Assembly: GCA_917880885.1 (NCBI GenBank)
Contig: OU862909.1
Span: forward strand, 34,532,405-34,596,404
Direction of reading: 5' to 3'
Source: Limnephilus marmoratus
Lineage: Eukaryota; Arthropoda; Insecta; Trichoptera; Limnephilidae
DNA length: 64,000 nucleotides
The position numbers and the translations under genes are program-made. Below, one piece after another: positions 22,650-34,278 of the stretch. The notes beneath the pieces are model-generated. The model did not search any database. It was not told the DNA's origin and was given only the letters and a program-made list of their open reading frames with translations. Within the stretch, counting starts at the first letter, position 1; each line of letters starts with the position of its first letter.

Positions 22650-23221
22650 TTTGCGCGAACTCTAAAAGAAAGTTGGAATGAAAAATGTTTATGGAATCCT
22701 GGCTACAACTCACTCCCCGTCAAATTTTCAATTATATAGGTCAGTCAAGAGAAATACACAATGATTTTATGTTGGTACCTACCTGTAAAGAAACAACACA
22801 CACGTATCTAGTATCTACGTTAATATGTAAGCATATTATTATATTATGTAGGTAATCCTATGCTCAAATCTCAAAAGCTTATTTGGGGCAGGAAATTGGG
22901 GAATATTGAAGTAATAATTTCTGGAATTAGTCTGAGATAAGCACAGTGTTTTGCAAAGGACGTACGTTCACAACTTTTCAATTAGAAGTAAGAACATATT
23001 TGCATGAACGTCTAAAGTAAATTTAACTGTTAGGTTTTAGGAAACTTTGCCGCCGTTTTCGTGTACCGTGCTTTGTTTGGTATGACTTTAGAACAACACT
23101 GTTTCAACTCACTAGCGAATTTCTGGATAGCAATCACAAGTTTTGTGAAAACATTTCTGTGAATTGTAAGTAAATTTAAAAAATAATGTTGGAATAATCA
23201 ACGTTCTTGGAATAGGTTAAC
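22650..23221. other. AT-rich, no gene seen
   Basis: No feature recognised. Confidence 0.35.
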
Positions 23222-23372
23222 GAACTGGTTTCGGTTCAACCTGAACCTTTATCAGAGGTGTATAACATATAAAAACCTAATGTAAAATACATAAAACATA
23301 TTGTTTAAACACACCGCATATGTTAGCACACCCCTGATGAAGGTTCAGGTTCACCCGAAACCGATTGGATAA
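23222..23372. mobile_element. Palindromic element with GAAACC hairpin arms
   Basis: The left arm (GGTTTCGGTTCAACCTGAAC, about 23230-23262) is inverted at 23329-23366 (CTGATGAAGGTTCAGGTT...CCGAAACC). The spacer is about 65 bp. Each arm contains its own stem GGTTCA/TGAACC next to GAAACC. Confidence 0.7.
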
Positions 23373-23895
23373 AGATATATAATAAAGTGGTATATTCAAC
23401 GATATTTTATTGTAATTATTATAATTGTGTATACCTATATGTATATATACATACCCACAAAGTTTTTGCTATACATATATTTGCAGTGAAAATTTATAAT
23501 ACGTTTTGTGGATACTAGTTATGCACGAATACATAACCATTTTTGCAGATTGTGGATAATTAGGAAGGTAGTACCTATGTGTTTTATGGTTTTCAGAAAA
23601 TTAATATTACAAAATGAATTAATTAACATAATTTTAGTCGAGTGAAACTGAAAACACTATCAATTAATATCGGCACTCATCACAAATTATTTTAAATTAT
23701 TTTAAATTATTATTATAATTCAATTCAACCCGGCTTTGCAGTGACATTCTACTTTTCTTCTAAACTAGAAAAATATGAAACGAAAAAACGGTGCCTTTTA
23801 AAATTGTTATATTAGTACTCGTAGTTACTAGCCGGTGTCGCTCGAGTGTCAAAATGGTTTTTCGAAAAATTAGAATATTTATAATACACATATTA
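23373..23895. other. AT-rich, no gene seen
   Basis: Nothing beyond a short TTTTAAATTATTTTAAATTA duplication near 23690. Confidence 0.35.
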
Positions 23896-24651
23896 CAGGG
23901 AGTAACAGCACGTACCCGAAGGAATTTAACCGGCGATTCCTGAGCATATTTGTAGTAAAAAATGTTGATGTCATTTTGTTTTCAACTAAAAATATTAAAA
24001 ATATTTTTGAATCACACGTCGCAACTGAGTAGTTATGGAAATAACGCGTTTATACCTTTATAACCTAGCTTGTCACTAGAAACGCGCTGCACCTCGTTCT
24101 AGCAGCACGGTAACACACAAAACAGGCACATATTTTTAATATTCACACGTTCACGGAACGGTGGAGGTACAAGTCAATAAACATACGTTTCTTATCACAA
24201 TAATGCTACAGCTCTTTCTTACACATTTAAAATAATGGTGAGACAAAAGATGAGATGCACAATGTTCGTATGTCTGCTCCCTCCAAAGTATTATTTTTTT
24301 CCGTTGGAGGAAAAAGACATACGTACATTGTGTGTATCATCTATTGTCTCACCATTATTTAACGCGTAAGAAAGAGCTGCAGCATTATTGTGATAAGGAA
24401 CGTATGTTTATTGCCTTTTTGTACCGTCGCCGTTCCGTAAACGTGGTAATATTAGAAGCGCCTTATCGCTAAAACCCGTCGCGACGTATAGGGTTGGAAT
24501 CAGTAGAGAAGTGTGATTGAATAATATATTTTTTATTTTTAATAGAAAAAAATATATGTAATCGGACAGCAGAATGACATCTAGATTTTTTACTCTAATA
24601 TGCCCAGGAATCGCTGGTTAAAATCCTTCGCGTACGTGCTGTTACAACCTG
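23896..24651. mobile_element. Giant fold-back element, arms about 350-380 bp
   Basis: Almost the whole 756 bp is one inverted repeat. The left end CAGGGAGTAACAGCACGTAC faces a right end that reverse-complements to CAGGTTGTAACAGCACGTAC. Matching blocks continue inward (TTTAACC, GCGATTCCTG, AATCACAC, TAATGCT, AGCTCTTTCTTAC, TGTCTCACCATTATTT) to a 26-bp loop near 24279-24304. CAG-type ends hint at hAT, but no flanking duplication was found. No coding. If transcribed, it would make a long hairpin RNA. Confidence 0.85.
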
Positions 24652-25236
24652 TTTATAGATATTTTGATGCACTCAAATTTTCTGCTTTATAATTAAGATT
24701 TGTACACAAAACCGTAAGTATCTTGAAACCCTAATTACATTAATTTCATGATTACACCATTCTCACGAGAAGTCTTAACTTCTTAACCCGAGAATGGCTT
24801 GCCAATTCGGAATGTCGGGCAAACCTCTTATGCAGATCTGGCCGGTGTCCTAATAGAGTTGACGTTTCACTTATTAAATTCCGCACTAAGTCGTATATCA
24901 TATTCCGGTCAACCGTAGACCCAAATGCATATTTTATGACCTGAGCAGAAATAATAATAAATTTATTTATAGAACTTGTGCGGAGGTTTATCATTCTTTC
25001 CCAGAGGCACTGTCAATAGTTAATTTCCTCCGAAGCCAAGAAGAAAATAAGTACATCTTAAGTTGCCATCGTTGAGAGGAAAAGCGTCTGTTTAAAAGTT
25101 TAAGTTTGAAGTTTTCCTTTTAATTTAAAGGAGACTGTATAAAAGTTTGTGTAAACTTTATAAAATTTAAGGATTCCCAGGATTAATCTTGTTTAGAATT
25201 CTAAAGAATCCCAGTGAGGTACGTTGTGAAAGAGTG
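24652..25236. other. AT-rich, no gene seen
   Basis: No feature recognised. Confidence 0.35.
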
Positions 25237-26290
25237 TCGATAGGGGAGAGTGCCAATGCAATGGACGGTCCCTGAACTGGACGCTAATGATGACTTAATT
25301 CCGACGATTCGTTGTTATCATGTTTTCAGGTTTGACTGACTAGACATACTCGTATGTACTTTGCTGAAAGCGAACCTAAATGGCAATCAGTTGCGGTAAG
25401 AAAATTACTGTGTTATCTTATGACCGCTTTCTAGTGTAAATACGATTGAACTACAACTTGCTTACACTGTGTGGTGTAGAACATTAAATTTTTCTTAATC
25501 TTGAGCAGATAGCTGAATAATGATATGCTTGTATGTTTGTGGAAATGTTGTCGTTGAATTTTCTTTAAAATTTCCTATCCATGAACTGGACACGGCGCGA
25601 TCCCACGAACTTTAAAGATATGCTTGCCCACTAGACTGATCATATTTTTTTGTATTAGGATACGTGGGAGGTCTCAAAAGATTTGTAATCGAATGCTAAA
25701 AACATATTTAAAAACATATAAAATTCCATACTGCTGGGCCTTGTATCAGAGGCAACAGTTATCAAAATAATTGTATTTTACGACTGCCAAAGTAATTAGG
25801 AACAATATTAATTAAATCAGGGAGGTCAAAACTGGTTTAAGAACGTATCTAGCAATGATGACTTCAATCAAGAGACTTCAAGAGTCAAACCAAAAGTGTA
25901 AAGTAAGAGGTGAGAATGTCTGTTGGAATCCCGTGGAATGGACACTTTTTCCTCTTTGGAAGGGGAAGCATCCAAAATTGGAAGATAGCAAAACAAATTA
26001 AAGGACATGTAATTATTAATTTTGAAAGAAATAGGTTGGAAATTAGAGCGTTGAGAGCGTTGTTCACTTCAAGGGTAATGGTGACCAGTTCTTAAGCCAC
26101 ATTCCCATGAAATTGACACATTATTTCAAATGGGTCAAAAGCATGATTAAAAACAAATAAAAATGCTGGAATGCGATGAAACATACAAAGGGACGCAGGG
26201 TTTAAACTAGTTGAGAGAGTAGTATGTCGGAATAATAATTATTAGAGCCTTGAGAAAAGAATGTCCAGTTCATAGGTATATTTTCCCTAC
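25237..26290. mobile_element. Possible TA-flanked DNA transposon remnant
   Basis: TAGGGGAGAGTGCCAATG with AACTGGAC words at the left faces a right end that reverse-complements to TAGGGAAAATATACC...GAACTGGACATT. TA at both boundaries would suit the Tc1/mariner/pogo group. The interior has short open stretches but no recognisable DDE motif. Confidence 0.35.
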
Positions 26291-26689
26291 TTGGTACAAA
26301 AGATTCAGTTGCAGGGTTAAAATACCTTCGAAGCGGAAACTCGTCACATGCTTCACGCGATTGATTTCCAGTTGACTGAACTTTCCCAAGGGATAAGGGC
26401 AGGATTTACCAGACGATGTGCTGTCGGACCCGCCTTGGGTTTATTTCTTACTTCCAGATTAGCTTGAGATTTATTGGATTTTCACTTGACCATGTAGGCA
26501 ATTCGATTATCCGTAAGGGTTTGCGGTGAGTGTGGTAATGTCCTCTCGGATCCCATATTCCGGAATATAAAAGAGATGTTAAGGTGGTGCCTGTATTAAA
26601 TATCCATTAGGTCGAGATTATAGAACATGGCATAAAAATTAAGTTTCTCAGTAGTGCAGAACTTGAAATTATTATTCGTCCTTCCAAAT
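26291..26689. other. No gene recognised
   Basis: Unassigned spacer, slightly GC-richer near 26380-26440. Confidence 0.3.
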
Positions 26690-26785
26690 CTAAAAATAAC
26701 TTTAAAAATACTAATAACCTAAACGAAAATATGAAAAAGAACAACACAAAGAAACATAAAAAGATGACGGTCGCAACTGAGACCC
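26690..26785 (-). mobile_element. SINE family C fragment (minus)
   Basis: On the minus strand CCCATGG...TCAGTTGCGACCGTCAT is followed by the T-rich body TTCTTTGTGTTGTTCTTTTT. It matches 6130-6230 but lacks most of the tRNA-like head. Confidence 0.55.
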
Positions 26786-26809
26786 ATGGACGAAAAAAAA
26801 AGAAAAAAA

Positions 26810-27085
26810 AATAGTAGTCAAAGATAATATTGCTAATTCTGAAGTTTGAAAAAAATTTCATTTAAATAAGGGGTTTCAGTAACCAATTTTTTAGAGGCGT
26901 TTATCCTACTTATTTATTTATAGAGATGTTCTGGGTTCATGTCCCAGTATTTTTCTGTACCTAACTTGTTTTTTTAATATTTTTGTTTAGATTGTTAGTG
27001 TTATCTTTTCTTCAATGATATATATTACATTGGTGGTAATTACCTCTTCAAAATTTATGAAAAAAGAGTTGTTCTAATAAAAATT
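26810..27085 (+). mobile_element. SINE family C copy (plus)
   Basis: Begins with the GATAATATTGCTAATTC lead shared with 6520. The tRNA-like head at 26871-26950 includes a perfect T-arm (CTGGG-TTCATGT-CCCAG). The body continues to GAGTTGTTCTAATAAAAA, also present near 6350 and 6955. It again faces a minus copy, as at 6130-6710. Confidence 0.6.
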
Positions 27086-28933
27086 TAAAAATACTATTTT
27101 TTTATTTGGTGGAACATCATGTATAAGATAGAGATAGCGTAGTTTTATCAAACGTAAGGGGGTATAAAACCTAAAGAACTGTCATAATCATCGCAAAAAT
27201 AATATAATAAATCAGTTTTGCACTGATCATAATGACTACTGACTGTAATAAGAAAAGATATATTCACTTCTAGTCTATGTCATATTGAAAAGCAATGATA
27301 TTGATCGATATTGTTGACATTTACAGTTTAACTCGCTTATCAGGACGCACACCCGCATAACGAATTGTAATGTTTGATACCTACCAAAAATGTTCAGTTT
27401 TCACAACAACAAAAAAACCGTTTGTTTCACCCTAACCAAATTTGCATCGTCCGTAAAACAAATGAACGCTTTCAAAAGTGACAACTTTGAAAATGTTTCA
27501 GCTCTTTTTTAAGTACTTTCAAACAATGGTTAATAACAAAGTCGGATCAGGACGGCCCTGATGAATGGTGTGGCAGGCAGTGGCGGCAGGGAATGGGAAG
27601 GGGTGGGAGGAGGAAGGAAGTAGGCTGTTTGGAATTCGCTGGGAAAGACAATTAATCAAACCTGCGAACCCGCTCAACTATTTCCTTCCCTGACACCCAG
27701 TGAAAGCTGATACAAGTCGCCCTGTGTCCGACCAAGACCTTTGTAATAATTCGACCTAGGTGGAGGGCAAGAGCACACCAACGCGGTATATAATTTATGT
27801 ACTGATTGGAAAGCTTTATTAAAAATATATCGGACTTCTGACCTGCATTCATACTTTGCGACAACGTCCATGCAATACGTCCGTCAAGTTTGTAGATGCA
27901 TAGACATGCTTACGGTATGAAAAATATATCTATACTGGGTAGCAGCTACTTCATTAATATTTATATGTAAAAGAGTGTTTACTTTCTACATTGAGAGTAG
28001 TTTTTGGTTTTGCATAAGTTTTGTAAGCCTTTGTCGAATTAATAATTTTTTGAGTGGAACAAGTTACATTAAGTTCTACCATTACTACCCTCTACTGATA
28101 AAAGCTCTCAAACTTTCAATGACAAACCATTTTCATTTAATGTTCTATTAGGTATGGACACCAAAAGCCCTAAATTAAACACAAACTTGTTTTATAATAA
28201 GACTTTACATTTACTTTGGAAATGATAAAAAATTCAGGGAAAATCCAAAAACTTGAAACAATGAACGGGCACTTTCTGATATAAAAAAATGGAATGTGAA
28301 TTTTGACAAAGCACTATTGACAGCGAAGTAATTATAATGTAATAATTCGCAGAGTAGTACTGTTTTCACTGGATCGTTTGGCATTTCATCTATCTGTAAT
28401 TTTTTTGTACGTCTATCTACAAAATTTCGTGTGTCCTCGCTGCACTCATCTGTCGCTGGTTCTAGTTTAGCCATGGGACTTCCCGGTTTGCGTCTGTATT
28501 TAGATTGGAATTCTTGTTCGGGTCATTTGTTTTGCATGAATTGGGTTAAAGGACAGAGGGTGCAAGACTTCCTAAATGTCTGTGATATCAAGTTATAATT
28601 GAGTGCCGTTACTGTCTGAATATTTACAACAACAAAAAAGTTGTTGTGTCAGATTTAGTGAATTAAAATAATTTATTAAAATAACATTAGAAATGCTCTA
28701 TTTATGTTACAGAATTATATATTTTAAAACAATGAAGTCGTTGTAAACTCATCTGGTTAGAAAATTGAATACAGTCCGTTTCCGAAAAAGTTTGATTTCA
28801 ATGCTGTAATGTTCCTGGTATTCAATGGCTATCGGATAAACCAGTCACAGAACATCTCATGCTTAATTTTGTTCGGAGCTTAGTTGAATTGAAACAGAAT
28901 AACTCAACACTATTCGACCCCTTTTCCTGGACC
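27086..28933. other. No gene recognised
   Basis: AT-rich except 27550-27780, which is GC-richer and includes CAGGCAGTGGCGGCAGGG and a unique block near 27655-27780. Short open frames have no motif. Confidence 0.3.
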
Positions 28934-29039
28934 AGCGGTCGGCAATTAGTTTTGGTAATGGGCCGTATGAACACGATTTTTTTTGGGGGGGCCACGTGAC
29001 CGACGATCTCACTTGTGCGCTTGTGACTGCCTGTCTGAT

Positions 29040-29103
29040 CGCCGGCATCACGTAGCGCATTGGTTCCAGCTCGGGCGTTGCGGGTTCGATCCTCTACTAG
29101 TTT
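29040..29103 (+). mobile_element. tRNA-derived SINE head
   Basis: Box A-like GTAGCGCATTGGTTCCAGC and box B GGGTTCGATCCT at tRNA-like spacing. The acceptor stem is not well formed, so this is a SINE head rather than a tRNA gene. Confidence 0.5.
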
Positions 29104-29267
29104 AGTCCACCATTATTGAACAAGTCACATTTACTACATATATAATAGAAATGGTTGAATTTTCAACATTCTGAGATTATTTGTACAAATAAGTATGAGA
29201 GCACATAAAGAAAAAGCGCCGGAAGCGAAAAAAATAAGTGATCATTATGTCTGAAAATTTTTTAGAT

Positions 29268-29452
29268 TTTCACAGTCAAAAGTATTTTCGTTTTTGGTTT
29301 TTGGGGTGTTATGCCGTGTTGTGCTACCTCCTTCTCACACATCTGCCCTGATGATGGACACTGTAATGCTGTTCGAAACGTTGGCTAAAGAAGAAGGTAG
29401 TACAACACGGCATAAACCCCAAAAACCAATAACGAAAATGATCATTACGTGT
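29268..29452. mobile_element. Palindromic MITE family P, complete copy
   Basis: The left arm (AGTATTTTCGTTTTTGG...GTTATGCCGTGTTGT) is inverted on the right (ACAACACGGCATAAACCCC...ACGAAAATGATC). The centre carries CTGATGATGGACAC...GTTCGAAACG. Partial copies are at 11867, 19350 and 58910. Confidence 0.75.
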
Positions 29453-29660
29453 TTTGAAATATCACGACCAGCCACTTGCAGCCAGTTGAATCCGGTGGGC
29501 GGTGCGGGTTCTTAAATACTTTCATTGTCACTTTATGTTTTCTTCGTGAGAACTAGATATGAAAAAAAAAATTATGGTGCACCAATGGAAAGGAATAATG
29601 GTACGTTCAGGGACTCTCCCTTCTGTCTCCGCGGGCCACATCTGGCCCGCGAGTCGCCAG

Positions 29661-30225
29661 TTGCGTAGACTGTTTTTGGACAAGCGTAATATTATTACGT
29701 CAAAAAATTACTTATGTTGTCAACTGGTATTTCATTGTAGATTAATTAGAAGATTACGTAATAATAATATTGCCATCAGTTAGCAAAGTCGGGTAATAAT
29801 TATTTGCGATTCGTAACATGCCTACATTATACTTATTAAATAACATAATATCGCTCCTAGAAATAATGTAGGACGATGTTGGTATACTTTAATTTATTTT
29901 CTTTTCTTTTCCGATATCGGCGTGTCTGCACAATAAACCAAAACTGTCATGTAATAAAATAACAAAATGGCACAGGCGAATAACCTCATTATAATCGGGA
30001 AAAAATCGTTGAAAATGTGGTAAACTTTCTAAAAGCAAATAATTATAACATATTATTACGTTTAATTTTCCTGCGGAGTACCAAAAAATAGAAAGCAGAA
30101 AAAGCATAGCTCTTATTTTTTTTATGGTTCCACGACATCTCAACAAAGTGGCATTTCAACACACCTTTGAAAAGTCCAAAGTTATGAAAAAAAATTTAAA
30201 AATAGCTAACTAACTAACTCACCAT
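29661..30225. other. AT-rich, no gene seen
   Basis: No feature recognised. Confidence 0.35.
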
Positions 30226-30650
30226 CACGCCGTTTCCCCGCAAGGGTAGGCAGAGAGGACGGATTACATCAGCCTTGCATTCTTTGCGGATCTCCACGTT
30301 TCTCACACGATCGTACATGGTTTTACTAGTTTCATCCTTCCTCTGCCAGTTCCATGCCTCACTGCCATATATCAGGGGAGGTACCAATACTAATATGGAC
30401 GGCTAGCTTCGCTTCTTTGGACAGTTTTTTTGTTGGCGCCAACGGCGTTCAGCCCACCATTAATGGAGTTACCTGCATTTACCCTTCTTTCAATATCTCT
30501 ATCAACCTTCCCATCTCTCGTAAACATACTTCCCAAATACGCAAACTCATCCACCTGATCCAAGTATTCACCATTCACAATTATGTTGCACATTGTTTTC
30601 GTACTCTTTCTTTCAAATACAAAAATACGAAAAATAGCACATAACCTCAT
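30226..30650 (-). pseudogene. RTE-like LINE reverse transcriptase, C-terminal fragment
   Basis: An uninterrupted minus-strand segment encodes VNGEYLDQVDEFAYLGSMFT, then RDGKVDRDIERRVNAGNSIN, the thumb-adjacent block typical of insect RTE-type LINEs. After a frame disruption, YGSEAWNWQRKDE and RVRNVEIRKECK follow. The catalytic palm and endonuclease are absent. This is a 5'-truncated dead copy. Confidence 0.8.
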
Positions 30651-31004
30651 CTAAATTAATCTATCACTTTTAATGACTTTTCAAACGAGGTGTTGAAGCT
30701 GCATGATTCTGAGTTGTCCGGTCACCATTTTTTTATACGGTCTTCTTGAAAAAAAAAACCGAAGTGATTGCAATACAATAATAAATGGGGGCCTCAGCAC
30801 GGGAAGCCATCCAGTGAGGCCAACGTTATTAAAATATTTGTATTAAAAAAAGTAGTAAAATTAGAATGCTTCGTTTATTCTTCCGCAATTTCAATAGAAG
30901 ATACCTACTCCGAAACTGCGTTAATTTTAATACAAAACCAATGAACTACTGGAAACACGTCAAAGGCGTGCTCCACATTTTTTCGACATATTTTTTTTAT
31001 GTGA
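30651..31004. other. AT-rich, no gene seen
   Basis: Contains a small inverted GCCTCA/TGAGGC pair near 30792-30822. Confidence 0.3.
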
Positions 31005-31252
31005 ATACCGTACAAGAGTCCAAAAAACTCCCATTTGGAGCCAGTGAGACTGTGGCATCCCCTATTGGGGTGCGTTATGAGGTTGAAGGTAGTGCGGAGG
31101 GAAGGAGATGGGTAAGAGAGAGGTGGCTATTCAGTTCTTGTCACCAAACACGGATAAAGCCATTTGAAGCAACGTTTCAATTCTGAATGGTGGTCTTAAA
31201 TCAGGGCGATACTGAGAGCATCTTCCACTCTGGAACGTGCCACAAGTATACT
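31005..31252 (+). mobile_element. Dispersed repeat family B, copy 1
   Basis: Aligns along its length with 35490-35760 (GGCATCCCCTATTGGGGT, CACCAAACACGG, AGCAACGTTTCA, GAATGGTGGTCTTA, GAACGTGCC). About 250 bp, probably a SINE or SINE-like element. No promoter boxes were firmly identified. Confidence 0.7.
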
Positions 31253-31728
31253 AGTAAAGAATCTATAATGCTTTATAAAAAACAAACATTTTATAATTTT
31301 CCTTTGAATAATACGAAAAAAATAATGTTTTGAACTTTTCCTTTGAGAACTGGTCGATTTTACGAATCGTTTTAGTAAAATTCCAGATGTTGTATTTCCT
31401 ACCACCCACGACATCAGAATTCGGGGGAGGGTGGTACGCAACAGAACTCCCTTTGAGAAGATAATTTAAAAAATACTCGTCGTAGAAATCTTACCAAGTA
31501 AGAAATATTGTTTTGAAAATTGTAGGTTACAGTTTATACATTTCAATTATATTTTTCAAATTATTCACAAGAAGTATAAACAAAATAAATTTATTTTAGA
31601 ATTTTAGTGACAACCTTTCAATCAATTTGGAAGAAACCTTAGAAGAAGCGGAGAGGAGGATAATTACGACACGCAGTCACACGTCACACTACATCGACCT
31701 GTGTCACAGTACCAGCAGTGGCGTGCAC
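31253..31728. other. AT-rich, no gene seen
   Basis: No feature recognised. Confidence 0.3.
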
Positions 31729-32004
31729 GGTAATGCCCGTTTTCATCCCGCGACAAAATATCCCCCACAAAATATCCTCCGACAAAATATCCTCTACTAA
31801 AACTTAGCCTAACCTCACCTAAACTAACCGAATCGAATCCAACCTAACCTAATCAAACAAAAATGAGACAAAAATAATACAGTCACCTGTACAGACAATA
31901 AATTATTTATTGTTCAAAAATGGTAAAATGGGACAAAAATAATACAGATAATAATAATTTATTGTCTTTACGTAATGTCTATTATGTTTGTCCCGTTTTT
32001 TTTG

Positions 32005-32071
32005 TTAGGTTAGGTTAGGTTAGGTTAGGTTAGGTTCGGTTAGGTTAGGTTAAGATAGGTTAGGTTAGGTT
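32005..32071 (+). repeat. TTAGG tract inside transposon arm
   Basis: About a dozen TTAGG units with a few substitutions (TTCGG, TTAAGA). A degenerate complementary tract lies at 31803-31855. The flanks show it belongs to the fold-back element and is not a chromosome end. Confidence 0.85.
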
Positions 32072-32136
32072 TTAGTAGATATTTTATTGGGGGATGTTTT
32101 GTCCGAAGGATATTTAGTCGGGAGTTAGGTGATGGT

Positions 32137-32567
32137 GGAGGCGTCTACTAATATCTACAGGAATTCCAAAAACTGAAAAAATCGAACTAATATCTATGAG
32201 AACCAAAGTGTTGACGAATATCTACAGCTCAAACTGTTGACTAATATCTATGAGAACCAACGTGTTGACGAATATCTACAGTACTGGCAGAGGTTGGATT
32301 TGCAATTATGTATGGCATATTGGAATAACGTAATATTGCGTATGCAGTTTAAAAAACTTAATTTATGTAAGTATGTATGTAAAAATCCCTGATATCGGAC
32401 TATTGGACACATTTAGCTGACTAGTCCAACCTACGCTCTGTAGATATTAGTTCAACCTACGCTCTGTAGATATTAGTCAACACTCTGAAGTTCGTAGATA
32501 TTAGTTCAACATATGAGCTGTAGATATTCGTCCGACATACAGGCTGCAGATATTAGTAACTGGAGTC
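32137..32567. mobile_element. Fold-back element with CTAATATCTACAG arms (inner)
   Basis: The left arm repeats (A/G)ACTAATATCTA or GACGAATATCTACAG five times. The right arm carries the reverse complement (CTGTAGATATTAGTT) about five times. It is bounded by an exact 9-bp direct repeat GGTGATGGT (32128-32136 and 32568-32576). Short-unit tandem arms and a 9-bp duplication are the hallmark combination of Foldback/MULE-type elements. No coding. Confidence 0.75.
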
Positions 32568-32637
32568 GGTGATGGTTAGGTTTTAGTAGAATTTTTGTTG
32601 GGGGATGTTTTGTCACGGGATGAAAAGTTGCGGAACC

Positions 32638-34278
32638 GGGTTGCACAGAGTTTTAGATCACGGTGGGCAACTGGGCAGTAGGAAAAAACTGCAAATTAAT
32701 TGATTTAAAATAAACTCACTACACACACTCACTTCGTGCTAGTTTTAGCTAAGAATACATGAACTGTTGGCTACAGCCGATGTTGGTTGGGATTAGGTAA
32801 CTAAACTATTTCAAATTTATATCCAACTAACCGCTTGCATTTGCATATTATTACAAGCCAATTCTTTGCTACAAAATTGCTATTTTTTCCGTTTTTTTTT
32901 CTTTAAACACAAACAATATTTCTAAAGAAAGCCAACATAATATCGTGGGGTAATTAGTACAACTAGATAATTCTGAAATCAGTTGTGTTCACGGACATAT
33001 GAATATATCTGAACCTGCCCTAAGTGATAAAAACTTATTATTTCCCCCTCCCCATGGAGCCAACTGAAGCTCCTCCTTGGAGCTAGCTCGCTCCATTGGG
33101 AGGGGAGAGAGCCTCTCTTGAATCTAAAATATGTGACGTCATCATTCTTGTCCTGAACAGCGCGGAAGTAACATCCATACATTTTTCGAAATAACACGCC
33201 AAAAACGGTAGCTTGTGCTATACATTTTACCCACATATTATATGGACATAGCGAATGAGGGCGGTTCTCCAGTGTGCTCGTCGCTGGTTACAGGGGTAAG
33301 TAAATTATGAAACATTTGTAAAAGAGTCTTAACTAAACACGGCAACAAAATATTGCTATGTGAATTGGGGCGAATCTTTTTGGGGCGAGCATTTGGCCTT
33401 AGCAAATATGTTATTAACGTGGCAAGCAATTCGCGCTCTCATGTAAAAAGGTCTATTCATTCAAAGCAGATTTTGCTTTTAAGAACTAAATGGTGATATT
33501 ATAATGCGAGATGCCTATATACTATCAGATTGATTTTTTAACGAATCACAGTCATTTTTCCTCTCTTCGCCCCCCATAGTTTGGTTTTTTCCCTCATCTG
33601 TATGTTCTGGTCTATTGAATTCTGATGTCTATGGTTGTGTTGGTATATTGAATTATAAGATAGTAATCAATCTGATAAATCACTTGTTGTTTATATATAC
33701 TGATATTTAGCACGATTAAATCATAAATTTGTGTATTGGGAACCGTAATACTTATATTTTGGTAATAAGAAAATGATTATTCATTTATCTATTTACAAAA
33801 ATGGAATGACTTACCTAGTTGTCAAGCACAAAATTGCAACGAGAGCATAATATACAATTCGACAAATTTTAGTGCTAGAACTAGCTAAATCTAGGTTTTG
33901 CCAAATTGAAACATGGGAAAACACTTGTGGTAACTAGAGTTGCCTAATTATAGAATTAAACGATACCGTTTTTTGAAGAAACCCACAAAAACATATTAAA
34001 ATAACTTAATGATTCCATTGCGTTACGACTTTTCTGTTTATGGCATTCATAGACGATGAAATAAGGTAAAGCTTTTAGTATGTGACTCAAAAACGCTGAT
34101 TTCGGAGTTGCTTAGTTGTAGTAGGTAATCCCCACGATATTATTATCGTCCATTCGTTAGTAAAGTTCCACTAATAATTCGCACTGGTTAATTAATATAT
34201 TTGCTGCATTGAATCGATAATTATTTTTAACCTTAAAGGATAAATTACACATAGCTATAGACTTAGGGGGCATACATT
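32638..34278. other. No gene recognised
   Basis: Mostly AT-rich. The block 33040-33300 is GC-richer, with GAGC/GCTC palindromic words, a CRE TGACGTCA (33134-33141) and repeat-like sequence, probably another unclassified transposon. Confidence 0.3.

Larger units (their letters stand above)
28934..29660. mobile_element. Decayed hAT-like element with later insertions
   Basis: The left side has CAGCGGTCGGCAATTAG followed by GGGCCGT. The right side has GCGGGCCACATCTGGCCCGC and GTCGCCAGTTG. This resembles hAT elements whose ends carry GGCCCGC motifs. No target duplication is clear. A tRNA-like segment and a palindromic MITE lie inside. Confidence 0.4.
31729..32637. mobile_element. Fold-back element with minisatellite arms (outer)
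   Basis: The left end GGTAATGCCCGTTTTCATCC and the right end, reverse-complemented GGTTCCGCAACTTTTCATCC, share TTTTCATCCCG(C/T)GACAAAA. Inside, short units of ACAAAATATCC(C/T)CC are followed by degenerate CCTAA tracts in the left arm and TTAGG tracts in the right arm, so the arms mirror each other. Flanks GGCGTGCAC and GGGTTGCAC match at 7 of 9 positions, suggesting a 9-bp duplication as in MULE or Foldback-type elements. A second element sits inside its right arm. Confidence 0.7.

Noticed and set aside
30354..30644. Plus-strand frame of 96 codons
   Set aside because: Antisense of the RTE-like RT fragment.
32005..32071. TTAGG tract as a telomere or interstitial telomere
   Set aside because: It is short, mirrored by a CCTAA tract in the opposite arm, and lies inside the boundaries of a fold-back element.
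31800..32080. CRISPR-like array
   Set aside because: Repeats are contiguous short units without unique spacers, and the genome is eukaryotic.
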